A DNA stretch of 17,770 nt from Candidatus Omnitrophota bacterium (GTDB lineage: Bacteria > Omnitrophota > Koll11 > Gygaellales > Profunditerraquicolaceae), in NCBI GenBank assembly GCA_028719045.1, contig JAQULD010000020.1:1-17770 (forward strand), written 5' to 3'. The position numbers and the translations under genes were made by a program. The notes beneath the pieces were generated by a model, which worked only from the letters and a program-made list of their open reading frames with translations, was not told the DNA's origin and ran no database searches. Below, in pieces: positions 8,995 through 15,172 of the stretch. The number at the start of each line of letters is the position of its first letter. The first letter of the stretch is position 1.

Positions 8995-10136
8995 GCGATT
9001 ATCCTTTTAGCTTCCTGCCTTGCCCAGTTATCCGTATCAAGTATTTCCTTGAGTCCGGGTTTTTCGATCTTACGGTGGTTTGACATGACTTTTTCTATCA
9101 CCCTCGGTATATCCATAAAAGCTATTTCACTTTTCAGGAACTCATCCACGCAGATTTCATTGGCCGCGTTCATCGCGGCAGGCATCGTGCCGGCTGCAAG
9201 CGCCGCTTCATACGCCAGCTGCAGGCACGGGAATTTTTTAAAATCCGGCTCCTGGAAATTAAGGCTTTTCAATCTCAGGAAATCCAGGCGCGGGAAATCA
9301 TTATCAAGCCTGTCGGGATAAGAAAGCGCGTATTGTATCGGGATGCGCATATCGGTAATTGACAGCTGCGCGAGGATCACCCCGTCGATAAACTCGACCA
9401 TAGAGTGGATGATCGACTCAGGATGCACAAGTATCTTTATTTTCTCAGGGCTTAAATTAAAAAGATGCATCGCCTCAAGGAGCTCCAAGCCTTTATTCAT
9501 GAGCGTCGCGGAGTCGACGGTGATCTTTTTACCCATCTTCCAGCGGGGATGAGCGAGCGCCTGCTCCACAGTCACCGCTTTCAATTTACGCAGGCCTAAC
9601 TGCCTGAACGGGCCTCCCGATGCCGTTAAATATATGTGTCTTAATTTAGTTACATCCTGGCCGGACAGGCACTGCCATATTGCCGACTGCTCGCTGTCTA
9701 TGGGAATGATCCTGGCTCCGGACCTGGCGGACTTTCCCATGATTAAAGGGCCCGCCATTACCAGCGCTTCTTTATTTGCCAGGGCAATTTCTTTTTTATT
9801 TTCTATCGCGCAAAGTAACGGCGAAAGCGCGCCCGCCCCGCTTATAGCCAGGACGACCTCATCTATCCGCGTGTCTCGGCAGATCTCAAGGAGCCCTTCT
9901 TCCCCCGCTAAAACCTTTATCCCGCCGCCCAGGCTTTTCTTAAGGCCCAGGCTTTGCGGCTTGTCAGCGACGCATACCGTTTCGGGTTCAAACTCTTTAG
10001 CCTGGCGTAAAAGCAGTTCTGTATTGTAATTTGTGCTCAATGCCAGGACTTTAAAATCACCCGTAAACTGCTTTATTACTTCTAAGGTGCTCTGCCCTAT
10101 TGAGCCGGTCGAGCCTAAGACCGCGATACGTTTCAT
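8991..10136 (-). CDS. dxr: 1-deoxy-D-xylulose 5-phosphate reductoisomerase
   Basis: DXR converts deoxyxylulose 5-phosphate to methylerythritol 4-phosphate with NADPH, the first committed step of the MEP pathway. The 381-residue protein has an N-terminal Rossmann domain with GSTGSIG (8-14) and the ALANKEALV segment (118-126). Divalent metal ligands are visible as D147 and E149 in IDSEQ and E218 in NKGLE. The flexible substrate loop and the HPRWKMGKKITVDSATLMNK segment (196-215) are present, and a C-terminal helical domain ends the protein. Length is typical for the family. It overlaps cdsA upstream and rseP downstream by 4 bp each. It has no strong ribosome-binding site of its own, so it probably depends on translational coupling to cdsA. 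Confidence 0.98.
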   Translation of the reverse strand: MKRIAVLGSTGSIGQSTLEVIKQFTGDFKVLALSTNYNTELLLRQAKEFEPETVCVADKPQSLGLKKSLGGGIKVLAGEEGLLEICRDTRIDEVVLAISGAGALSPLLCAIENKKEIALANKEALVMAGPLIMGKSARSGARIIPIDSEQSAIWQCLSGQDVTKLRHIYLTASGGPFRQLGLRKLKAVTVEQALAHPRWKMGKKITVDSATLMNKGLELLEAMHLFNLSPEKIKILVHPESIIHSMVEFIDGVILAQLSITDMRIPIQYALSYPDRLDNDFPRLDFLRLKSLNFQEPDFKKFPCLQLAYEAALAAGTMPAAMNAANEICVDEFLKSEIAFMDIPRVIEKVMSNHRKIEKPGLKEILDTDNWARQEAKRIIA

Positions 10137-10936
10137 CTGAATTTATTCAAGACTATGCTTATATAAAAATAAAACGCCGGCGCGGTAAAAAGCAGGCTGT
10201 CCAACAGGTCCAGGACGCCGCCTATGCCCGGGATAACCGAGGAAGAATCCTTTATCTGGCAATCGCGCTTCATAAGCGACTCGGAAAGATCGCCAAGCTG
10301 CGCCAGCCCCCCCAGGAAAATGCCGATGAATAGAAGATGAAAATACGAAAACGGCAGGAATGCCTTGCAGCAAAGGCTGCCTAAAACACTAAAGATTAAT
10401 CCCCCGACAGCGCCTTCCACTGATTTCTTAGGGCTTATGCGCGGTATCAATGGTTTTTTACCGAAGCCGCTTCCCACAAGGTAACAGCCTATATCCCCTA
10501 ATTTGGTAATGAGCAAAAGGCTCGTAAGAAAAGCTATACCGTTGGGTAAATACCTTATTTTGATCAGGAAACTGGCAAACCAGCCGATATACAAAATACC
10601 GAACAATGTCGTGGAAATATCCACTATCGTGCCGCTGTTCTCTCGGCGCTTAAACTGCATCAAGATCAGGGACAAAAGCGCCAGGACTATGAACAAAAGC
10701 TCCCAGGTCTTTGTGGGCTCGAAACGGAAAACGATAGAAAGAGGTATAATCCCGCCGATAGCGATCCCGAAATATTTGTAGATAAGTATTCCCTTTTTTT
10801 CAAGCATCGTAAAGAATTCATAAAGCCCAAGCAATATGAACAGGGTGGCCACCAGTCCGTTCAGCCAATCGACGGATATTGTGGCCACCACCAGAAGAAC
10901 CAGGATTACGGTGCTTATTGTCCTTTTTAAAAACAT
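10133..10936 (-). CDS. cdsA: Phosphatidate cytidylyltransferase (CDP-diacylglycerol synthase)
   Basis: CdsA makes CDP-diacylglycerol from CTP and phosphatidic acid, the branch point of phospholipid synthesis in the inner membrane. The product is 267 residues with about seven hydrophobic segments. The family blocks are present: LGDIGCYLVGSGFGKK, then SPKKSVEGAVGG, then the C-terminal signature with SLMKR, KD, a PG-x-GG loop and two aspartates. Two signature positions differ from consensus: the His of PGHGG is Ile, and the Arg after the first Asp is Leu. A GTG two codons upstream (10940-10942) is also in frame. I prefer the ATG at 10934-10936 because the AGAGGTGA ribosome-binding site overlaps the GTG and is correctly spaced for the ATG. 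The gene follows uppS closely and overlaps dxr by 4 bp. Confidence 0.93.
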   Translation of the reverse strand: MFLKRTISTVILVLLVVATISVDWLNGLVATLFILLGLYEFFTMLEKKGILIYKYFGIAIGGIIPLSIVFRFEPTKTWELLFIVLALLSLILMQFKRRENSGTIVDISTTLFGILYIGWFASFLIKIRYLPNGIAFLTSLLLITKLGDIGCYLVGSGFGKKPLIPRISPKKSVEGAVGGLIFSVLGSLCCKAFLPFSYFHLLFIGIFLGGLAQLGDLSESLMKRDCQIKDSSSVIPGIGGVLDLLDSLLFTAPAFYFYISIVLNKFR

Positions 10937-10947
10937 ATTCACCTCTT

Positions 10948-11661
10948 TTATGCTACAGCTCCAAACCTTCTCTGCCGTTTTTCGTATTCGGCGATTGCTT
11001 CAAGCAAATCGGCTTTCCTGAAATCAGGCCAGCACTTTTTCACAAAATACAATTCCGCGTATGAAAGCTGCCAGAGCAGAAAATTACTTATCCTCATCTC
11101 TCCGCTTGTGCGGATAAGAAGGTCGGGATCGGGCAGGCCTTCGGTATAAAGATAACTGCCGAATATTCTCTCATCCAGGTCTTCGGGCTTAAGGCTTGCG
11201 CTCTTTATGTCCTGAGCTAATTTACGGACAGCGGCGAGTATCTCCTGCCTTGACCCATAGTTTAAAGCAAGCACAAGCACAAGCCCGGTATTATCTTTTG
11301 TCCGCTCTTCGCAGATATGAATCCTTTTCCGGAGATGCTCGGGCAATTCTTCTTTTTTGCCGATCGCTTTAAACCTGATATTATTCTTATGGAGCTTTTC
11401 TATCTGGGCCTTTAAGGAACTGTCGAAATAACGCATCAGTATCCTTACTTCCCTTTTCGGCCTGGACCAGTTCTCCGTGGAAAAAGCGAACAATGTCAAT
11501 ACCCCGATACCCTCATCGGCGCAAGCTGAAACGATCTCTTTAACTCTGTCTATGCCGACCTTGTGTCCGGCTGTGCGCGGCAGGCCTCTTTCTTTAGCCC
11601 AGCGGCCATTGCCGTCCATGATAATAGCTATGTGCTTCGGTATGCCGGTATTTTCTGACAT
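10948..11661 (-). CDS. uppS: Undecaprenyl diphosphate synthase (cis-prenyltransferase)
   Basis: UppS condenses farnesyl diphosphate with eight isopentenyl diphosphates to make the C55 lipid carrier used for peptidoglycan and surface glycans. The 237-residue protein has all family motifs: MDGNGRWA (15-22) with the essential D16, the TLFAFSTENW segment (56-65), LALNYGSRQEI (131-141), the RTSGE pyrophosphate-binding motif (184-188) and FLLWQ...AELYF (194-206). It is the first gene of the long operon and consumes the isopentenyl diphosphate made by the MEP pathway, whose Dxr and IspG lie downstream. The ATG has no convincing Shine-Dalgarno sequence; instead a short palindrome lies just upstream. 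No better in-frame start codon is visible upstream. Confidence 0.97.
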   Translation of the reverse strand: MSENTGIPKHIAIIMDGNGRWAKERGLPRTAGHKVGIDRVKEIVSACADEGIGVLTLFAFSTENWSRPKREVRILMRYFDSSLKAQIEKLHKNNIRFKAIGKKEELPEHLRKRIHICEERTKDNTGLVLVLALNYGSRQEILAAVRKLAQDIKSASLKPEDLDERIFGSYLYTEGLPDPDLLIRTSGEMRISNFLLWQLSYAELYFVKKCWPDFRKADLLEAIAEYEKRQRRFGAVA

Positions 11662-11670
11662 TGACAGATT

Positions 11671-11732
11671 CGAAAGCAGACTGCTTCGCCTTTTGTCCGC
11701 GCGGGTAAATCCTTAAAAGAAGGAAACGCGCG
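11671..11732 (-). promoter_or_regulatory. Stem-loop-rich spacer between the GH57 gene and uppS
   Basis: The 76-bp gap holds two separable dyads. One is AAGCAG-A-CTGCTT (11674-11686), which extends with a bulge to CG pairs at 11671-11688. The other is nested: CGCGCG arms at 11698-11703 and 11727-11732 enclose a second stem, TCCTT (11710-11714) with AAGGA (11720-11724), around a five-base loop. Neither is followed by a T-run on the minus strand, so a standard intrinsic terminator is not supported. The dyads may be an RNA leader, an operator or a processing site ahead of uppS. I saw no good -35/-10 pair here. Confidence 0.35.
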
Positions 11733-11737
11733 CTTTT

Positions 11738-13315
11738 CTATCTATGCTGGCGGTAATCTATATCGGGGAATATATTATCTTTATATTCGATGCTGGACAG
11801 CCATTCTTCATCGAGAGAATTTGACAAAATATCTTCGTATAGGCGCGTAAATCTCAGGAGATGGTCTTTGGTGCGGCGTACTGCATAACTAGTATGAGTG
11901 CCTGTGCCCATGATAAACGCCCAGTCTGAACTCTGGGCAAGGAGTAGCTCCCGTAAAGATTGATTCAATGCCCTTTTTAACAACCCTTGCGCCTGGGGAA
12001 AATTCCTGGCCAATTCCGTCATCCTATCGGAAGCCGCGTGCAGATGCTTGTAAATCCAGTCGTTTGAACCCTGGAGCCACATTTCACTGTACCCTTTCCA
12101 GCCCCAGCTGGATAAAGAAGGCACCATAACCTGGTTACGCGGATTTTCCGCAAGATATTCCGAAGGCGTGATCAAACGGATAGTATCCTGGTCACAAGCT
12201 ATCTTCCTGATCAGGAAATTAAGCCACATCGGGCCTTCGTACCACCAGTGTCCGTACAATTCAGCGTCATAAGGAGAAATTATCAGCGGCTTCTTCTGGA
12301 TAAGATCATGCAGATATTCCACCTGCTTCTGGCGGTTGAACATGAAATTACCGGCGTGCTCCGCGGCTTTTTCCTCCGCCCATTTCGGCATATAGGGTTC
12401 TTTATTCCCCGGCCCGGAAATACGGTAATATTTTATGCCGGTGTTTATCCTTACGCCATCCGGAGAAATATACGGTTTGATATAATCATATTCCAGGTCA
12501 AAACCGACATCCCGGTAGAATTCCCTGTAATTATAATCGCCCGGATATCCTTCTATGGAGGACCATACCTGTTTTGAAGATTCAAGGTCTCTCGCAAAAC
12601 AAGCGACTCCCGTGCCCTTGCAGTAAACCGGGGCAAAAACCCCGTACTTAGGCCTCGGGGTGCCGTGCAAAACGCCGTGCGCGTCGGTAAAAAAATATTT
12701 TATGCCTGTTTCTTTCAGTATTTCATCGTGGCCCGGGGTATATCCGCATTCCGGCAGCCATATCCCTCTCGGCTTCCTGCCAAAGACGCTTTCATAATGG
12801 CTTGCCGCTACCCTTACCTGGGCTTTAACGGATTCCTTGCATACATCCATAAGAGGAAAGTACCCGTGAGTCGCTCCGCAGGTTATGATCTCAAGTTTTC
12901 CCAGGTCCTGAAAATTCTTAAACGCTATAACGAGGTTACGCTTGTACCTCTCGAAAGTGTCGCGCGCCTTGCAGAAACTGTTCAAGTACATTATGGCCAG
13001 GCTCTGAAACTGCGGCTGCCAGGCGGTCCTTTCGATCTCCTTATGGGACAATTCGATCAGCTTATTTATATGCTTCAAATAACGCTCTTGAAGCAAAGGG
13101 TCGCCAAGCATTGAAATCAAAGTGGGAGTGAGCGACATCGTCATACGGAAATCCACTTTGTCCTCAACCAATTTTTCAAAGACCAGGATCAGGGGGATAT
13201 AAGTTTCGGTTATCGCTTCATAAAGCCAATCTTCTTCGAGGAAATCCTCGTGTTCCGGATGCCTTACAAAAGGTAGGTGACTGTGCAGGACTAAACACAA
13301 ATATCCCTTATTCAT
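11738..13315 (-). CDS. GH57 family 1,4-alpha-glucan branching enzyme (DUF1957 type)
   Basis: This is a cytoplasmic glycoside hydrolase family 57 protein. Members with this architecture cut and re-attach alpha-1,4-glucan chains through alpha-1,6 bonds to build glycogen-like polymers. The 525-residue length matches characterised GH57 branching enzymes of Thermus and Thermococcus (about 520-560). Visible GH57 motifs are HSHLPF (11-16), the GATHGYFPL segment (147-155) and GIWLPECGY (184-192) with the presumed nucleophile E189. SPYDAELYGHWWYEGP (347-362) carries the presumed acid/base D350. A DUF1957 helical C-terminal region follows, with the WGWKGYSEMWLQGSNDWIY segment (404-422). AGAGG lies just before the ATG. 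The DUF4912 gene lies 77 bp upstream, a pairing that suggests a shared alpha-glucan role. A hydrolytic amylase activity is the main alternative. Confidence 0.88.
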   Translation of the reverse strand: MNKGYLCLVLHSHLPFVRHPEHEDFLEEDWLYEAITETYIPLILVFEKLVEDKVDFRMTMSLTPTLISMLGDPLLQERYLKHINKLIELSHKEIERTAWQPQFQSLAIMYLNSFCKARDTFERYKRNLVIAFKNFQDLGKLEIITCGATHGYFPLMDVCKESVKAQVRVAASHYESVFGRKPRGIWLPECGYTPGHDEILKETGIKYFFTDAHGVLHGTPRPKYGVFAPVYCKGTGVACFARDLESSKQVWSSIEGYPGDYNYREFYRDVGFDLEYDYIKPYISPDGVRINTGIKYYRISGPGNKEPYMPKWAEEKAAEHAGNFMFNRQKQVEYLHDLIQKKPLIISPYDAELYGHWWYEGPMWLNFLIRKIACDQDTIRLITPSEYLAENPRNQVMVPSLSSWGWKGYSEMWLQGSNDWIYKHLHAASDRMTELARNFPQAQGLLKRALNQSLRELLLAQSSDWAFIMGTGTHTSYAVRRTKDHLLRFTRLYEDILSNSLDEEWLSSIEYKDNIFPDIDYRQHR

Positions 13316-13338
13316 AAAGCCTCTTGTAGTTGTAGTTA

Positions 13339-13395
13339 TTGCGTTACTAACAGCGTTCTACACCTTGCGGCGGCTGTTACGCAACAACGCTGTTA
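13339..13395. repeat. Composite inverted repeat between the DUF4912 and GH57 genes
   Basis: The 77-bp gap contains a perfect 10-bp inverted repeat, TAACAGCGTT (13348-13357) and AACGCTGTTA (13386-13395). The right arm overlaps the last bases of the DUF4912 gene, including its TAA stop. A second pair, TTGCGTTAC (13339-13347) and GTTACGCAA (13376-13384), matches at 8 of 9 positions. The arms are interleaved and not nested, so the two pairings could form a pseudoknot-like fold or exclude each other. There is no T-run after it on the minus strand. It could be an intercistronic RNA structure, a protein-binding site or the trace of a small mobile repeat. Confidence 0.6.
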
Positions 13396-14409
13396 TTTTA
13401 ATATTTTGTTTTCTGTCTTGGTTTCTCTGGTGACAATAGGAGTGACCGAGCGTTCTTCCACTTCGTCCGCTGATACCGCTTTTACAGGTATGACCTGTTT
13501 TCCGTCCGGAAGCGCGTAACGCATGGTGAATGTCCCGTCAGGGCGCAGTTTGATCGGCCTGCCCTGCACCGTGACTTTCGCGTCAGGCTCTGTGGCTCCG
13601 TATACTATCAATTCGCAGTCTACCACCATCCAGAACTTGCGTTCCTTGATCGGTTTCCTCACGGGGCTGGCCGCCGAAGTTATCCCCGGAGACGCCAGTA
13701 TCCCGGAAAACAACGCCTTCCTCATCCGTTCCTGCCAGGCCTTGCCTACCGGTGAACTATGCCCCATCCCGAACCCTAACCCGTATAGCCGCCCGAACAT
13801 CTCCTCCGGAACCATCCATTCCTCATCCGTGATCCACGACGGCCCCTCTATCGGCGTATGCACCACATTGGAACGTAATATCATCACGAATTCACCGCTC
13901 AAAAGCTTTAATCCGTAATCCACGCACCAGCTCCTCCCTGGCCCTCCCGTGTCTATGTACCAGCTGCTGGCTTCATTGCCTACCTCTATATCGAAATACC
14001 GGTGCGCGTTACCGCCGTTAAAATTTATGTGGCTCACATCGTATACCCGTAATACCCTCTTTGCAGACCAGAACGCTTCCTTCAACCGCTCTTTCAGCGC
14101 CTCGAACGTCGAATTTACCACCTCCCAGTAGCAATACAGCCACCACGGGTCCCGCACATGCAGCGCGATCATATTCTTCCCGTACTGCCGCGGCAGTTCC
14201 GCGGGCATTACCCTGGTAAACTTTGCCGCTTCGGGATGAGAAAATTTAGTCTTCTCTATCGCCATTTCTTCGCGGGAAAAAATCTCTTTTTCCTCTTTAC
14301 TGGAAACCGCGGGTTTCCTGGCGGTTTTTACTTTTGCGGACAAATTCTTCTTTTTAGCCGGCTTAAGCAGCTTCTTGAATTTATTTTTTATTCTGCCCAG
14401 GATACGCAT
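13393..14409 (-). CDS. DUF4912 protein with a C-terminal Ig-like domain
   Basis: The biochemical function is not established. The 338-residue protein starts with about 55 strongly basic residues (many Lys, no signal peptide or membrane segment). A DUF4912 domain covers about 70-200, with LPRQYG (72-77), the aromatic VRDPWWLYCYWEV block (85-97), RVYDVS (121-126) and ITDEEWMVPEEM (193-204). A GLGFGMGHSSP patch (210-220) resembles other DUF4912 members. The C-terminus (about 263-325) contains CELIVYGATEPDAKVTVQG, LRPDGTF and PDGKQVIPV, a small beta-sandwich pattern of Ig-like type. GAGAGGAG provides a strong ribosome-binding site. It sits directly upstream of the GH57 branching enzyme. The many aromatics and the neighbour suggest a carbohydrate-binding or enzyme-partner role, which is inference. 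Confidence 0.85.
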   Translation of the reverse strand: MRILGRIKNKFKKLLKPAKKKNLSAKVKTARKPAVSSKEEKEIFSREEMAIEKTKFSHPEAAKFTRVMPAELPRQYGKNMIALHVRDPWWLYCYWEVVNSTFEALKERLKEAFWSAKRVLRVYDVSHINFNGGNAHRYFDIEVGNEASSWYIDTGGPGRSWCVDYGLKLLSGEFVMILRSNVVHTPIEGPSWITDEEWMVPEEMFGRLYGLGFGMGHSSPVGKAWQERMRKALFSGILASPGITSAASPVRKPIKERKFWMVVDCELIVYGATEPDAKVTVQGRPIKLRPDGTFTMRYALPDGKQVIPVKAVSADEVEERSVTPIVTRETKTENKILK

Positions 14410-14422
14410 TCTGGCTCCTCTC

Positions 14423-15082
14423 TCATTGCTGCAGCCATTTTATACGCGAATCATTCTCAGCTATATTAGCTATAAGGCTCCTGCCTGTGTTTTCTCCGAA
14501 ATGTTCGAATGCTCCGACCAACAGGTAATTTACCGCGTCGCGTAAATCCGGATTAACGCTGGTGCTGTAGGCTTCTCCTATCCAGATCTTTTTTTCTTCC
14601 CTGCTGCTTTTAAGGGAATTAGCTTCACTTACCTCTATGGTAAGCGAAGAAGTATAAACCGTCTCCCGGTAAGGCACGTAAGCTGTATGCGACGGATAAG
14701 TAATGATGGAAGTGCGGGTCCTGCCGCTTGAGCTAAAGGTCTGGATGGTTCCGGTTTCCGGAGGGCTATAAACTGGGGTGATCTCGGTAACAGTCCTTCC
14801 CGGGCCCATGGTATAAATAAAACTCAAAGCAAAATCCGCCTTTTCAAAAGATTCTATCCTGTAGCCGCGCTGGGTCAGGAGTTTTTCGATCTTTAACTTG
14901 ATCTCTGTTTCAAGTATAGGATTTCTGGCGTTCTGACTGGTAAGCACGCAAAAAGAAGAATTGACCGGGATACGGCCGGCGGTATTTACAGTATCCAAAT
15001 AACCGTTTGTCCTTACCGTGTAATAAGTTGCGCATCCTGATAAAAAAAACAGCGACACTAAAATTATAGCGTTTTTCTTCAC
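14423..15082 (-). CDS. Small lipoprotein, DUF4136-like
   Basis: The 219-residue product has a lipoprotein signal: a short basic start (MKKN), a hydrophobic stretch, and the lipobox LSGC with C17 as the lipidation site. It should therefore be anchored on the periplasmic side of a membrane. The body has DUF4136-like features: an early variable strand region, the EIKLKIEKLLTQRGY segment (about 61-75), ADFALSFIYTMG soon after, a Ser/Thr/Tyr-rich middle (about 100-145) and a C-terminal AVNYLLVGAFEHFGENTG helix. That assignment rests on pattern only. The start is a GTG at 15080-15082, chosen because AAGGAG lies seven bases upstream and no ATG precedes the lipobox. It is separated from the DUF4912 gene by 13 bp and has its own probable promoter. 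The function is unknown. Confidence 0.8.
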   Translation of the reverse strand: MKKNAIILVSLFFLSGCATYYTVRTNGYLDTVNTAGRIPVNSSFCVLTSQNARNPILETEIKLKIEKLLTQRGYRIESFEKADFALSFIYTMGPGRTVTEITPVYSPPETGTIQTFSSSGRTRTSIITYPSHTAYVPYRETVYTSSLTIEVSEANSLKSSREEKKIWIGEAYSTSVNPDLRDAVNYLLVGAFEHFGENTGRSLIANIAENDSRIKWLQQ

Positions 15083-15110
15083 AGTTATTCTCCTTCTTTC
15101 TTATAAAAAT

Positions 15111-15138
15111 ACTATACCTATATTTAGGGATTTGTAAA
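15111..15138 (-). promoter_or_regulatory. Probable sigma-70-type promoter of the lipoprotein-DUF4912-GH57 genes
   Basis: Reading the minus strand, a -35-like TTTACA (15133-15138) is followed after 16 bp by a -10-like TATAGT (15111-15116). Each differs from consensus by one base. The region is AT-rich, lies between the kinase stop and the lipoprotein GTG, and leads to the AAGGAG ribosome-binding site at 15090-15095. Two adjacent 12-bp imperfect dyads cover the spacer and the -35 element, which hints at control by a bound regulator. Confidence 0.5.
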
Positions 15139-15140
15139 TC
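15117..15140. promoter_or_regulatory. Tandem dyads overlapping the promoter (possible operator)
   Basis: Two 12-bp near-palindromes lie side by side: CCTATATTTAGG (15117-15128) and GATTTGTAAATC (15129-15140). Each matches its own reverse complement at 10 of 12 positions. They occupy exactly the promoter spacer and the -35 hexamer, so a protein bound there would interfere with RNA polymerase. AT-rich sequence yields such dyads by chance fairly often. Confidence 0.3.
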
Positions 15141-15172
15141 GAGTTATTCCACTTTTTATTGACTTTTTTCGC

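Noticed and set aside
10940..10942. GTG as the cdsA start
   Set aside because: It overlaps the AGAGGTGA ribosome-binding sequence, and the ATG two codons later is correctly spaced.
11698..11732. Intrinsic terminator after the GH57 gene
   Set aside because: The CGCGCG stem is plausible, but no run of T follows it on the minus strand, and the loop region is long.
13339..13395. Intrinsic terminator after the DUF4912 gene
   Set aside because: The arms are far apart and interleaved, and no T-run follows on the minus strand.
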